The notes under the pieces are model-generated. The model saw only the letters and a list, made by a program, of their open reading frames with translations, made no database searches and had not been told where the DNA came from. The position numbers and the translations under genes were made by a program. Below, piece by piece: positions 40,017-49,522 of a stretch of 57,620 nucleotides of DNA (positions within the stretch are counted from its first letter, which is position 1; the number at the start of each line of letters is the position of its first letter). Source of the stretch: an uncultured Collinsella sp. (GTDB lineage: Bacteria; Actinomycetota; Coriobacteriia; Coriobacteriales; Coriobacteriaceae); contig UQNC01000007.1 in the NCBI GenBank assembly GCA_900542175.1, positions 1 to 57,620 on the forward strand. Reading direction: 5' to 3'.

Positions 40017-40652
40017 CTAGTCGCGCAGGATGATGTCCATGGCGAGCATCAGGTTACGCTCGTCGATGGCAAACGGGGCGGCTTCGCGCGTCTTTGGCTT
40101 GGCGCAAAACGCGATGCCCGTGCCAGCGGCCTGGATCATGGGGATGTCGTTTGCCCCGTCGCCAATAGCGACCGTGTGGGCCATGTCGACGCCGCACTCA
40201 ACTGCCCAGTCCAGCAGCTGGATGAGCTTGGACTCCTTGGTCACAATCTCGGCAGCCAACTTACCGGTAAGCTTGCCGTCCACGACCTCTAGGCGGTTGG
40301 CCAGGCAAAAATCGATGCCCGCGGCGGCTGCGATCTTGTCAGCGACCTCGTGGAAGCCGCCGCTTACCACGCCGACCTTCCAGCCCTTGCTGTGTGCCGA
40401 GCGCACAAGCTCTAACGCGCCGGGGGTAAATGTCACGCGCTCAAAAGTGCGCTCGAACACGCTCTCATCCAAGCCGGCAAGCAGCCCCACGCGCTCCTCG
40501 AGCGCTTGCTTAAAGTCCAGCTCGCCGCGCATAGCGCGCTCGGTGATTTGCGCAACTTGCCCGCCCACGCCGGCCTCCTCGCCCAACAGGTCGATGACCT
40601 CCTGGTTGATGAGGGTGGAGTCGATATCCATAACAATGAGGCGTGCAGTCAT
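40017..40652 (-). CDS. serB: Phosphoserine phosphatase
   Basis: 211 residues from ATG 40652 (GGAAAGG 6 nt upstream; the frame extends further but without RBS). HAD-family hydrolase completing serine synthesis. Motif I MDIDST (nucleophile D9, acid D11), motif II VVSGGFHEVADK, motif III with Lys in TKESKLIQLL, motif IV AIGDGANDIPMIQAAGTGIAF. There is no N-terminal ACT domain. Monocistronic; serA and serC are not in the window. Confidence 0.93.
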   Translation of the reverse strand: MTARLIVMDIDSTLINQEVIDLLGEEAGVGGQVAQITERAMRGELDFKQALEERVGLLAGLDESVFERTFERVTFTPGALELVRSAHSKGWKVGVVSGGFHEVADKIAAAAGIDFCLANRLEVVDGKLTGKLAAEIVTKESKLIQLLDWAVECGVDMAHTVAIGDGANDIPMIQAAGTGIAFCAKPKTREAAPFAIDERNLMLAMDIILRD

Positions 40653-40908
40653 GACGGGCCTTTCCAAGTGCTGTTTTATTGGGGCATATTGTCGCACGTG
40701 ACGAGCGCGGGCGGGTGCCGCGGTGCGTCAATTGTTTCGTCTCCGTCAAGTCTTTGGGCAGGAGCTACTTTTCCGCGGCACATCGACACAGGTGCGATAA
40801 GATAGAACGCCATGTCTGGCTGCGCGGTTTACGCAGGCTGGGCAAATCTGTACGACGCCGCCCGGAACGACACGGGGCGGCACAGATCCATAAAGGAGGA
40901 TCACTGGT

Positions 40909-42696
40909 ATGAGCCAGACCCGTCCCATCGACGAGCATTCCATGCACACCCGTACCTGCGGCGAGCTTCGCCGCGAGAACGTGGGCGAAGAGGTCACCCT
41001 CACCGGTTGGGTGAGCCGTCGCCGCGACCACGGCGGCCTTATCTTCTGCGATCTTCGCGACCGCGAGGGCATCACGCAGCTCACCTTCGACCCCGAGCAC
41101 TCCGACGGCGACGCCTTTAAGATCGCCGAGACCATGCGTCCCGAGTGGCCCATCAAGATCCACGGCGTCGTGCGCTCCCGTGGCGAGGAGACCACCAACA
41201 CCAAGCTCGCGACCGGCGAGATCGAGGTCCTGACCGACCACGCCGAGGTTCTCAACACGTCCGTCACCCCGCCGTTCCAGATCGAGGACGGCATCGAGAC
41301 CAGCGAGGACACTCGCCTGCGCTATCGCTATCTGGACCTCCGCCGTCCCGAGATGATGGCCAACCTCAAGCTGCGCTCCGACTTCACCTTTGCCATTCGC
41401 GAGGCGCTGCACAACCGTGAGTTCATGGAGGTCGAGACGCCCTCCCTGTTCAAGTCTACGCCCGAGGGCGCCCGCGACTTCATCGTCCCCAGCCGCATCC
41501 AGCCGGGCAACTTCTACGCCCTGCCGCAGTCTCCGCAGCTCCTGAAGCAGCTGCTCATGGTCGGTGGCGTCGAGCGCTACTACCAGGTTGCCAAGTGCTT
41601 CCGCGACGAGGACCTGCGCGCCGACCGTCAGCCCGAGTTCACCCAGGTCGATATCGAGATGTCCTTCGTGGACCAGAACGATGTCATGAGCGCGCTCGAG
41701 GAGGTTCTTGCCGATGCCTTCGGTCGCATGGGTGTCGAGATGCCCACGCCGCTGCGTCGCATGAACTACTGGGAGGCCATGGACACCTATGGCTCCGACA
41801 AGCCCGATACCCGCTACGGCATGCACCTGGTCGACCTGACCGACATCTTTGCCAACTCCAAGTTCAAGGTCTTCGCGACCGCTGCGAACGAGGAGGGCTC
41901 TGTCGTCAAGGCCATCAACGCCAAGGGCGCCGGTGCCTGGGCGCGTGCCAAGATCGATAAGCTCGCCGGCGTGGCCTCCACGTTTGGCGCCAAGGGCCTG
42001 GCCTGGATCGCCTTCCGCGAGGACGGCTCCATCAACAGCCCCATCGTCAAGTTCTTCTCGGACGAGGAGATGGCGGCTCTGCGCGAGCGCATGGACGTCG
42101 AGCCCGGCGACCTTGTGATGTTCGCCGCCGGCCCGCGCCTGCTCTCCGACGAGATCCTTGGCGGCATGCGTTCGCACATGGCCAACGCACTCGAGATCAA
42201 GCGTGAGGGTCACGACTTCCTGTGGGTCGTCAACTTCCCGCTGTTCCATTGGGACGAGGACCGCAAAGCCTACGCTGCCGAGCACCAGCCCTTCACCCTG
42301 CCGACCGAGACCGACATCGCCAAGATCGAGGCCGACCCGTTGGCAGCCGGTTCTTGCACCTACGACTTTGTCATGGACGGCTTTGAGGCCGGCGGCGGCG
42401 GCATGCGTATCCACAACGCCGAGATGCAGATGTCCATGCTCAAGCTCCTGGGCTTTACCGAGGAGCGCGCCGAGTCTCAGTTTGGCTTCCTCATGGAGGC
42501 CCTCAAGTTTGGTGCGCCCCCGATGGGCGGTTTTGCTCTGGGCCTGGATCGCGTGTGCATGCTGCTCACCGGTTCCGACTCCATCCGCGACGTCATGGCG
42601 TTCCCCAAGACGGCCAGCGGCTCCGACCTCATGTCGGGCGCCCCGAGTGCCGTTTCCGGCGCCCAGCTCAAGGACGTCAGCCTGCGCCTGATGTAG
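40909..42696 (+). CDS. aspS: Aspartate--tRNA ligase
   Basis: 595 residues, bacterial type with GAD insertion domain. RBS AAAGGAGG. N-terminal OB-fold (GWVSRRRDHGGLIFCDLRDREG), class II motif 2 (VAKCFRDEDLRADRQPEFTQVDIEMSF), the GAD insert (about 300-420), and motif 3 GFALGLDRVCMLLTG. Close to the usual 590 residues. Whether it is discriminating or also charges tRNA-Asn cannot be decided without gatCAB and asnS data. Confidence 0.97.
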   Translation: MSQTRPIDEHSMHTRTCGELRRENVGEEVTLTGWVSRRRDHGGLIFCDLRDREGITQLTFDPEHSDGDAFKIAETMRPEWPIKIHGVVRSRGEETTNTKLATGEIEVLTDHAEVLNTSVTPPFQIEDGIETSEDTRLRYRYLDLRRPEMMANLKLRSDFTFAIREALHNREFMEVETPSLFKSTPEGARDFIVPSRIQPGNFYALPQSPQLLKQLLMVGGVERYYQVAKCFRDEDLRADRQPEFTQVDIEMSFVDQNDVMSALEEVLADAFGRMGVEMPTPLRRMNYWEAMDTYGSDKPDTRYGMHLVDLTDIFANSKFKVFATAANEEGSVVKAINAKGAGAWARAKIDKLAGVASTFGAKGLAWIAFREDGSINSPIVKFFSDEEMAALRERMDVEPGDLVMFAAGPRLLSDEILGGMRSHMANALEIKREGHDFLWVVNFPLFHWDEDRKAYAAEHQPFTLPTETDIAKIEADPLAAGSCTYDFVMDGFEAGGGGMRIHNAEMQMSMLKLLGFTEERAESQFGFLMEALKFGAPPMGGFALGLDRVCMLLTGSDSIRDVMAFPKTASGSDLMSGAPSAVSGAQLKDVSLRLM

Positions 42697-42720
42697 GCAA
42701 GCGGCTACATATTGCCTGTA

Positions 42721-42755
42721 ACGAGGGAAGGACGCGTGCCTTCCCTCGTTTTTTA
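42721..42755 (+). terminator. Terminator of aspS
   Basis: Perfect stem ACGAGGGAAGG / CCTTCCCTCGT with a 7-nt loop followed by TTTTTTA. Confidence 0.88.
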
Positions 42756-42826
42756 TACGCAGAGGTTGTGAAGGCATAGGGTAACCGGGCGTCGCGGAAA
42801 GCGCGACCCAGAATTCGGCAAAATAA

Positions 42827-42933
42827 TGGGGCACAGTTTCCGGTTGAGCTGTCTAACGGAAACTGTGCCCCAGAATGAGCGCTCAAAACGGGGCAGGCTT
42901 TCCGCAACAACTGTCTGGCGGAAAGCCTGCCCC
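42827..42933. repeat. Two tandem paralogous hairpins between convergent genes
   Basis: First: 16-bp perfect arms starting TGGGGCACAG (42827-42842/42857-42872). Second: 16-bp perfect arms starting GGGGCAGGC (42890-42905/42918-42933). Both loops contain CTGTCT. The stems differ at three adjacent positions with matching changes on the other arm. A smaller GTCGCG/CGCGAC hairpin precedes them at 42791-42808. They lie between aspS and the lacI-type gene. Confidence 0.65.
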
Positions 42934-42939
42934 AGTTTC

Positions 42940-43956
42940 TTATAGCGAGTCTCTCTGGATCAGCTGCATGTGCATCACGGAGGTGGTGGGCTCGGCACCC
43001 TTGATCATGTCGAGCGCAATGTTGGCGGCCATGTGGCCTTCTTCGCGCAGGGGCTGACGGACGGTCGTGAGCGCGGGGACACAGCGCGCCGCAATCTCGT
43101 GATCGTCGAAGCCGACGACAGAAACGTCCGCAGGAACGGATAGGCCTGCCTCGTTGAGCGCGGTGATGACGCCAGCCGCGATACGGTCCGATCCGCAGAG
43201 CACGCCATCGAAAGCAATCTCGCGCGCGAGGATCTGGTGCATGGCCTGATAGCCGTCTCCGTTGTTCCAGCCGGTATAGATAACGTTTGCGTCTGGGAGG
43301 TCTTCGCCCAAGACGGCACGGTAGCCGCGCAGGCGGTCGACAACAGCGGGGTTGTCTTGCGGTCCCAACACGGCGACGATATCTTTGCGCCCGCGTTCCT
43401 TCATGGCGAGTGCCGCAAAGTGTCCGCCCTCTTCGTCGTCAGAGTAGACTGTCGAGAACACATCGCGATAGGGGTGGCCCTCGAGCTGGCCGCACAACAC
43501 GGTGGGTACGCCCAGCTCGCGCAGCACCTCGAGCAGCTCGCTGCCCTTGTAGGGGGAGACGTCGATCACGGCGTCGAACGAGCGGCGCTCAAAGTGCTCG
43601 CGTGCGCGGTTGCGCTCATGCGTAGAAGACGCCTGCAAGATAACGGGCAGATAGGACGACTCCGACAGTTCCTCGGTAATGCCGCTCAAAAACTCGCTAT
43701 AGGTGGGGTCGCTGAAGAGTTCACTTAGGGGCTCGGTCACGAGCACGGCGATGATTTCCGTGCGCCCGACAGCGAGCGCTCGGCCACGAGCGTTGGGGAC
43801 AAAATTGACTTCCTTGGCCGCCGCGCGGACGCGCTTTTTGGTTTCCTCGCTAATGCGGGGCGAATCGTTGAGAGCGCGCGATGCCGTGGAGCGCGACACG
43901 CCGGCAGCTGCGGCAACCTCGGCAAGCGTAGGTGCGGTGCGAACTGGTTGGGTCAT
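42940..43956 (-). CDS. LacI-family repressor (EbgR-like)
   Basis: 338 residues. HTH and hinge: PTLAEVAAAAGVSRSTASRALNDSPRISEETKKRVRAAAKEVNFVPNARGRALA. The periplasmic-binding-like core follows (VLVTEPLSELF, VGFDDHEIAARCVPALTTVRQPLREEG). It is divergent from ebgA and three CAACCGGTTG palindromes lie in the gap, the usual target type for LacI proteins. It most likely represses the beta-galactosidase operon until a galactoside appears. An ACTATA at 44018-44023 is a possible minus-strand -10. Confidence 0.92.
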   Translation of the reverse strand: MTQPVRTAPTLAEVAAAAGVSRSTASRALNDSPRISEETKKRVRAAAKEVNFVPNARGRALAVGRTEIIAVLVTEPLSELFSDPTYSEFLSGITEELSESSYLPVILQASSTHERNRAREHFERRSFDAVIDVSPYKGSELLEVLRELGVPTVLCGQLEGHPYRDVFSTVYSDDEEGGHFAALAMKERGRKDIVAVLGPQDNPAVVDRLRGYRAVLGEDLPDANVIYTGWNNGDGYQAMHQILAREIAFDGVLCGSDRIAAGVITALNEAGLSVPADVSVVGFDDHEIAARCVPALTTVRQPLREEGHMAANIALDMIKGAEPTTSVMHMQLIQRDSL

Positions 43957-44191
43957 GGCGTCTCCTGGAGAATGCGGTCGATGTTGTCGCTGATACGGGT
44001 TGGTGCGGATACAGCTTACTATAGTGCGCCTGAACAGCGTTCATGGTATCCGGTGACCGGTGTCGTTTTGCAACCAAGCCACAATCGAATACGTCTCGTG
44101 TGGGTGAGATATCAGCGGGCGTGGTGGTTGCCTACGAGCTTAAGAACGATGTCTTGCGCTGAGTGTCGATACTCAGGGTGACATAAGTGTC

Positions 44192-44297
44192 CCGGTTGTA
44201 CAACCGGTTGCACCGTTAACCCGACCAAATCGACCGTTCAGCGGACAACCGGTTGCACAGTTTTTTGCATCGACCGTAAGATAAGGACAACCGGTTG
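44192..44297. promoter_or_regulatory. Three LacI-type operators upstream of ebgA
   Basis: CAACCGGTTG palindromes at 44201-44210, 44246-44255 and 44288-44297, each followed by CA. Centre-to-centre distances are 45 and 42 bp, close to four helical turns, so looping on one face is possible. The first is part of a longer palindrome CCGGTTGTACAACCGG (44192-44207). The second overlaps the -35 and the third the start of transcription. Confidence 0.8.
44253..44282 (+). promoter_or_regulatory. Promoter of ebgA-ebgC
   Basis: TTGCAC (44253-44258), 18-bp spacer, TAAGAT (44277-44282). The predicted start near 44289 falls inside operator 3. The leader to the ATG is about 45 nt. Confidence 0.65.
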
Positions 44298-44332
44298 CAC
44301 AAGAATCACTACGATGACGAAGGAGCATCACC

Positions 44333-47300
44333 ATGGACGCCATTAACGATTGGGAAAACCAAGCGCTCACCCACAGGAACCGCCTGGCACCCCATGCGTA
44401 CTTTATGGGTTATGAGACCGCCGATCTCGCTGCAACGTACAGCCTCGAGCTGTCGCGCGGGTTTGTCCAGCTGTCCGGCTCGTGGCAGTTCCGCCTCTTT
44501 GAGGGCCCCGCTGCCGTCTCTAACGAGGAGCTTTCCACGTACGAGCCCGAGTGGGATCACGTGGAGGTTCCGCACCTGTGGCAGGTGGACGGCTATGGCA
44601 ACCTTGCCTACACCGACGAGGGTTTTCCGTTCCCGGTGGATCAGCCGTTCGTTCCCTCTGACGATCCCACGGGCGTGTACCAGCGCATCGTCAACCTTCC
44701 CGCCGTTCCTGCCGGCGCTCGCGAGATCATTCGCTTTGACGGCATCGAGAGCTATGGCGAGCTGTACGTCAACGGTCAGTTTATCGGCATGACCAAGGGT
44801 TCGCGCCTGTCTGCCGAGTTCGACGTGACCGACGCGCTCGTCGAGGGCGACAACCTGTTTGCGGTCAAGGTCCTGCAGTACAGCGATGGCAGCTATATCG
44901 AGGATCAGGACATGTGGTGGGCCTCGGGCATCTTCCGCGATGTGTATCTTATGCAGCGTCCCGCCGCACACCTGGTCGACTTTAGGTTCCGCACGCACCG
45001 CGAGGGCGATGCCGCTCTGATCACGCTCGATACGGTTGCCGAGGGAGCTACCCGCGTTGTGTTTACGCTCAGTGATGGCGAGAACGTGGTGGCTACGGGT
45101 GAGTGCGTCGACGGCCATGCCGAGTGCAGCGTGACCGATGCCCACTTCTGGAATCCCGAGGATCCCTTCCTCTATGACCTTACGTTTGAGGTCTACGACG
45201 GTGACCAGGTCAGCGAGTACGTCCCGCATCGCCAGGGTCTTGCCGAGGTGACGGTCGAGGGCAATCATATCTACCTCAACGGCACTTACTTTAAGATGCA
45301 TGGCGTCAACCGCCACGATCACGACGATCACAAGGGCCGCGCCGTGGGCCTCGATCGCATGCGCCGCGACCTGGAGCTCATGAAGCAGCACAACATCAAC
45401 GCGGTGCGCACGTCCCACTACGCCAACGACCCGCGCTTTTACGAGCTGTGCGACGAGTACGGCATCATGCTGGTCGCCGAGACCGATATGGAGAGCCACG
45501 GCTTCGAGAATATCGGCAATATCGCCCTGGTCACCGACGACCCGGCATGGGAGCCGGCCTACGTCGACCGCATTGAGCGCCTGGTGATGCAGGAGCGCAA
45601 CCACGCCTGCATCATTATGTGGTCGATGGGCAACGAGAGCGGCTATGGCTGCAACATCCGCGCGATGTACGCCAAGGCTCACGAGCTCGATGGTCGTCCG
45701 GTCCATTACGAGGAGGACCGCAACGCCGATACCGTCGACGTTATCTCCACCATGTACTCCCGTGTGTCGCAGATGAACGACTTTGGTGAGCATCCATTCC
45801 CCAAGCCGCGCATCAACTGCGAGTACGGTCACTCCATGGGCAACGGCCCCGGAGGCCTGTCCGAGTATCAGGAGGTCTTCGATCGCTGGGATTGCATCCA
45901 AGGCCAGTTTATCTGGGAATGGTGCGACCACGGTTTGGCTGCTGTGACCGAGGACGGCGTTGCCTACGATATGTATGGTGGCGACAACGGCGATTACCCC
46001 AACAACAGCAACTTCTGCATCGATGGCATGGTGTTCCCTTGGCAGCAGCCGAGCCCGGGCCTCACTGAGTATGGTCAGGTCATCTGCCCGGTTCGCATGG
46101 CTTACGACGACGAGGCGGGCGAGCTGACCGTCACCAACAACCGTTGGTTTACCACCCTTGAGGATGTCTGCCTGTCGGCGGAGACCCTGGTGGACGGCGA
46201 CGTGGTCTGCCGCAAGACGCTCATTCCCGGTGCGGTTGCCCCCGGCGAGTCCGTCCAGCTTCCGCTAGTGATTCACGAGGCCGCGGTAGGCGAGACCCTG
46301 CTGACCGTGCGCGCCTACACCATGGCCGCTCACGTCTGGTGCGAGCCGATGTTCCAGTTGGGTGCTAGCCAGTTTGCCATCGCCAACCATCCGGCGCCGG
46401 CCATCGCTGCCCCCGCTCGTCCTGAGCTTACGGTCGAGGAGACCGAGCAGGAGATCCACATTCACTCCCTCAACGGCGAGCTGACCTTCAGCAAGGTCAA
46501 CGGTACCGTGAGCGAGTGGAAGGCATCCGGCCGCGACGTCATGGCCTCTGGTCCCCAGGTTGGTTTTTGGCATCCGCTCGTCGACAACCACGCCCAAGAG
46601 TATGACTCCCTGTGGAAGGACAACTTCATCGATGTGATGCAGACGTCTACCCGCAAGGTTACTTGGAAGCAGGACGGCAATGCGGTCGTCGTTACCGTGA
46701 GCCAGCGTATTGCTCCTCCCGTCCGCGCGTTCGGCATGCGCGTCGAGCTCGTCTATACCGTGCTTCCGAGTGGCCGCGTCGACCTCAAGGTTTCCGGCGA
46801 GCCCTACGGCGACTATTCGGACATTATCCCGCGCATCGGCATCTCCTTCGAGGTTCCCGGTTGCGATCGCGCCGTCGAGTGGTATGGCCACGGCCCGGGC
46901 GAGAACTATCCGGACTCGCTGCGCGCCAACCCGGTCGGTCATTACCGCACTACGGTCGACGACATGTTCACGCCCTACGTTATGCCCCAGGACTGCGCCA
47001 ACCGCGAGGGTACCCGCTGGGTCGCCCTGCGCTCCAGCCACGGTGACGGTCTGGTCGTGACGCGTCCGAGCGACGCCGCTTCCAATCCGTTCTCGTTCTC
47101 CGCATGGCCCTATAGCTGCGAGGCTATCGATAACGCCAAGCATGTCTACGATCTTGTCAAGGGCGATACGGTCACGGTCAACATCAACGACCAGTTGCTC
47201 GGCCTTGGCTCGAACTCTTGGGGTTCCGAGGTGCTCGATTCCTATCGCACCCGTTTTGAGAGCTTCAGCTTTGAGGTGTCCCTGCGACCGCTGACGTCTG

Positions 47301-47341
47301 CCGATCTGGCTCAGGCGCTGGCACCCATTAAGGAGGCATAA
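44333..47341 (+). CDS. ebgA: Beta-galactosidase, GH2 (EbgA-type)
   Basis: 1002 residues, slightly shorter than E. coli LacZ/EbgA (about 1024-1030). RBS AAGGAG. N-terminal sugar-binding and jelly-roll domains (QLSGSWQFRLFEGP, VEVPHLWQVDGYGN), TIM barrel with MHGVNRHDHDDHKGRAV, acid/base E435 in MWSMGNESGYG and nucleophile E529 in FIWEWCDHG. The C-terminal small-chain domain includes WYGHGPGENYPDS. No signal peptide, so cytosolic. The downstream ebgC partner supports EbgA rather than LacZ. Confidence 0.95.
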   Translation: MDAINDWENQALTHRNRLAPHAYFMGYETADLAATYSLELSRGFVQLSGSWQFRLFEGPAAVSNEELSTYEPEWDHVEVPHLWQVDGYGNLAYTDEGFPFPVDQPFVPSDDPTGVYQRIVNLPAVPAGAREIIRFDGIESYGELYVNGQFIGMTKGSRLSAEFDVTDALVEGDNLFAVKVLQYSDGSYIEDQDMWWASGIFRDVYLMQRPAAHLVDFRFRTHREGDAALITLDTVAEGATRVVFTLSDGENVVATGECVDGHAECSVTDAHFWNPEDPFLYDLTFEVYDGDQVSEYVPHRQGLAEVTVEGNHIYLNGTYFKMHGVNRHDHDDHKGRAVGLDRMRRDLELMKQHNINAVRTSHYANDPRFYELCDEYGIMLVAETDMESHGFENIGNIALVTDDPAWEPAYVDRIERLVMQERNHACIIMWSMGNESGYGCNIRAMYAKAHELDGRPVHYEEDRNADTVDVISTMYSRVSQMNDFGEHPFPKPRINCEYGHSMGNGPGGLSEYQEVFDRWDCIQGQFIWEWCDHGLAAVTEDGVAYDMYGGDNGDYPNNSNFCIDGMVFPWQQPSPGLTEYGQVICPVRMAYDDEAGELTVTNNRWFTTLEDVCLSAETLVDGDVVCRKTLIPGAVAPGESVQLPLVIHEAAVGETLLTVRAYTMAAHVWCEPMFQLGASQFAIANHPAPAIAAPARPELTVEETEQEIHIHSLNGELTFSKVNGTVSEWKASGRDVMASGPQVGFWHPLVDNHAQEYDSLWKDNFIDVMQTSTRKVTWKQDGNAVVVTVSQRIAPPVRAFGMRVELVYTVLPSGRVDLKVSGEPYGDYSDIIPRIGISFEVPGCDRAVEWYGHGPGENYPDSLRANPVGHYRTTVDDMFTPYVMPQDCANREGTRWVALRSSHGDGLVVTRPSDAASNPFSFSAWPYSCEAIDNAKHVYDLVKGDTVTVNINDQLLGLGSNSWGSEVLDSYRTRFESFSFEVSLRPLTSADLAQALAPIKEA

Positions 47342-47344
47342 GCC

Positions 47345-47800
47345 ATGCATATCTTTAACTCGCGTGCCGATTTCGACGCCCAGATGAAGTCCGTCAAGAA
47401 GTGGATGCGTACCGGTCAGGCACTCGACGGCGTTTCTGAACTGCAGCACGATGTGGCGTACTCTATCGGCGACTCGCTGGTGTATTGGTGGGTGAACGCC
47501 CACGAGGCGGCTACTGCCGATCTGGTCGGTCACCGTCGCTACCATGCCGTGCTCGCCCCGCTCGACGGCGACCTGACTGTCGAGGTTGCCCCCAAGGCAG
47601 GCCTCACCTGCACCCGCGCTTACAGCGATATCGATGATCGCGAGCGCTTTGAGGGGGCGGGGGAGACCGTGACGATTCCCGCCGGCGGCGTTGCCGTCGT
47701 CGAGATCGACGAGGCTTACCGTGTTATCGCCGAGGCTTCGGATCCCCGCGTCGTGGTACTGCACGTGACGGTCGAAGGTTATTCCTTCCCCAACAAGTAG
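47345..47800 (+). CDS. ebgC: EbgC/YhcH-type beta subunit of evolved beta-galactosidase
   Basis: 151 residues of the YhcH/YjgK/YiaL (DUF386) cupin-like fold. Conserved features are HDVAYSIGDS near residue 36, the H-R-RYHAVL segment and VLHVTVEGYSFPNK at the end. EbgC is the small subunit needed for full EbgA activity. It starts 3 nt after ebgA with its GGAGG inside the ebgA end, so they are translationally coupled. Confidence 0.9.
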   Translation: MHIFNSRADFDAQMKSVKKWMRTGQALDGVSELQHDVAYSIGDSLVYWWVNAHEAATADLVGHRRYHAVLAPLDGDLTVEVAPKAGLTCTRAYSDIDDRERFEGAGETVTIPAGGVAVVEIDEAYRVIAEASDPRVVVLHVTVEGYSFPNK

Positions 47801-47953
47801 TATTCGTCCGTTTGGACGTTTGCTTCGCGCCGTTAAGGGGGATGGCTTTGTTGACTCCCTTTTCCCCATTCCCCTTAGCAGGTGCGCCGTCCGCGATTGC
47901 ACTTGCAGCTCGGACGGTTTTGGATGACATTTAATAGATGATTGGGAGGGCTT

Positions 47954-49417
47954 ATGAGCTCTGAAAAACGAGGAACGATCGGTTCGTTCGCTCTGCTGGG
48001 CATGACGGTCGCCGCCGTGTTCGGTATCAAGAACATCATCAACAACAACGCGGCCATCGGCTTGGCAGCTGCGCCGTCGTTCTTCTTCGCCACGCTTTTG
48101 TACTTTGTCCCCTATACCCTGGTTACCGCCGAGTTCGTCGGCCTCAACAAGGACTCCGAGTCGGGCGTGTACGCATGGGTTAAGACCTCGATGGGTGGTC
48201 GCTGGGCGTTCCTGACGGCATTTAGCTACTGGTTCGTTAACCTGTTCTTCTTTGCGTTCGTCCTGCCCAATGTCATCATCTACGCGAGCTACGTGTTCTT
48301 TGGTGCCAACGCCGAGCTTTCGCAGCTGTGGATCACCATTATCGAGATCGTCGTCTTTGCTATCGCCACGTGGGTTTCGACCAAGGGCGCTAAGTGGATC
48401 GGCTCCATTTCCTCCTTCGGTTCGACCGCGGCTCTCGGCCTGACCGCCGTGTTCATCCTGCTGTCCCTGGCTGCTGCCTTTGGCGGCGTTGAGTTCGCTA
48501 CGGCTCCTACTCCCGCTAACATGGCTCCCGACATGAGCAACTTCGCAACTGCGTGGGGCTTCTTCGGTACGCTTGCCTGGATCATCCAGGGCGTTGGCGG
48601 CGCTGAGTCTGTCGGCGTGTTCCTTAACGACCTTAAGGGTGGCGTCAAGGCCTTCGTGCGCACCGTCGTTATCGCCGGCCTGACCATCGGCCTTCTGTAT
48701 GCAGGCGCTTCGCTGCTGGTTAACCTGTTCATCCCCGAGGGCAGCGTTGCCATCTCCACCGGCATCTTCGACGTGTTCGGCGCTGTCTTTGCCCACTTTG
48801 GCATTCCTATGGAAGTGTCCACGCGCGTCATCGGCTTGATCCTTCTCGCCGCTACGCTGGGTTCCCTCATGATGTGGGCCTCCGCTCCCATCAAGGTCTT
48901 CTTCACCGAGATCCCCAAGGGCGTCTTTGGTAGCAAGATCGTCGAGCTCAACGAGCATGGCATTCCTGCCCGCGCCGCTTGGCTGCAGTTCGCCATCGTC
49001 GTCCCCATCCTGATCATCCCGGCCCTGGGCTCCGGTAACCTCGACGACCTGCTCATGATTGTCACCAACATGACGGCTGCCACCGCTCTGCTCCCGCCGC
49101 TGCTGATTCTGCTTGCCTACTTTATGCTGCGCAAGAACTTCGATGCTGCTCCCCGTGGCTTCCGCATGGGCTCGCGCAGCTTTGGCCTGGTCGTTGCCGC
49201 ATTCCTGCTTGTGGTCTTCTGCGTCGTGCTTATCTGCGGCACCATTCCGCTCGATCAGCCGCTGTGGCTGACGCTGGTCTACAACGTTGGCGGCGTGGTT
49301 GTCTTCCTGGGCCTTGCCGTGATGTGGTACAACCGCTACATCAACCGCCTGCGCGAGACCGATCCCGAGGCCGCCGAGAACGAGCTTCGCCCTTCCGTCC
49401 TCGATATGATGGAGTAG
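47954..49417 (+). CDS. APC-family amino acid permease/antiporter
   Basis: 487 residues from ATG 47954 (GGGAGGG upstream). Twelve or more TM segments. The first helix GSFALLGMTVAAVFGIKNI holds the unwound substrate-binding region of the APC fold. ESGVYAWVKTSMGGRWAF and GVGGAESVGVFLNDLKGG are typical of YjeM/glutamate:GABA-antiporter-like members. Substrate uncertain. It lies 153 bp after ebgC with a CT-rich gap, so it is probably a separate unit and not a sugar transporter. Confidence 0.88.
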   Translation: MSSEKRGTIGSFALLGMTVAAVFGIKNIINNNAAIGLAAAPSFFFATLLYFVPYTLVTAEFVGLNKDSESGVYAWVKTSMGGRWAFLTAFSYWFVNLFFFAFVLPNVIIYASYVFFGANAELSQLWITIIEIVVFAIATWVSTKGAKWIGSISSFGSTAALGLTAVFILLSLAAAFGGVEFATAPTPANMAPDMSNFATAWGFFGTLAWIIQGVGGAESVGVFLNDLKGGVKAFVRTVVIAGLTIGLLYAGASLLVNLFIPEGSVAISTGIFDVFGAVFAHFGIPMEVSTRVIGLILLAATLGSLMMWASAPIKVFFTEIPKGVFGSKIVELNEHGIPARAAWLQFAIVVPILIIPALGSGNLDDLLMIVTNMTAATALLPPLLILLAYFMLRKNFDAAPRGFRMGSRSFGLVVAAFLLVVFCVVLICGTIPLDQPLWLTLVYNVGGVVVFLGLAVMWYNRYINRLRETDPEAAENELRPSVLDMME

Positions 49418-49466
49418 CGGCTAGGATTAATCTACGGCTGTGGAATAAATCGATTCCCTTTCCTAG

Positions 49467-49494
49467 GGAGGGGCCTTACGAGGCCCCTCCTTTT
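49467..49494 (+). terminator. Terminator of the APC permease gene
   Basis: GGAGGGGCCT / AGGCCCCTCC with TACG loop, then TTTTGTG. Confidence 0.88.
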
Positions 49495-49522
49495 GTGTTT
49501 TGGGGCATGGATTTTGGACTCT

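Noticed and set aside
46265..48958. 897-codon minus-strand frame opposite ebgA-ebgC and the permease
   Set aside because: Spans three well-supported genes on the other strand and has no recognisable domain.
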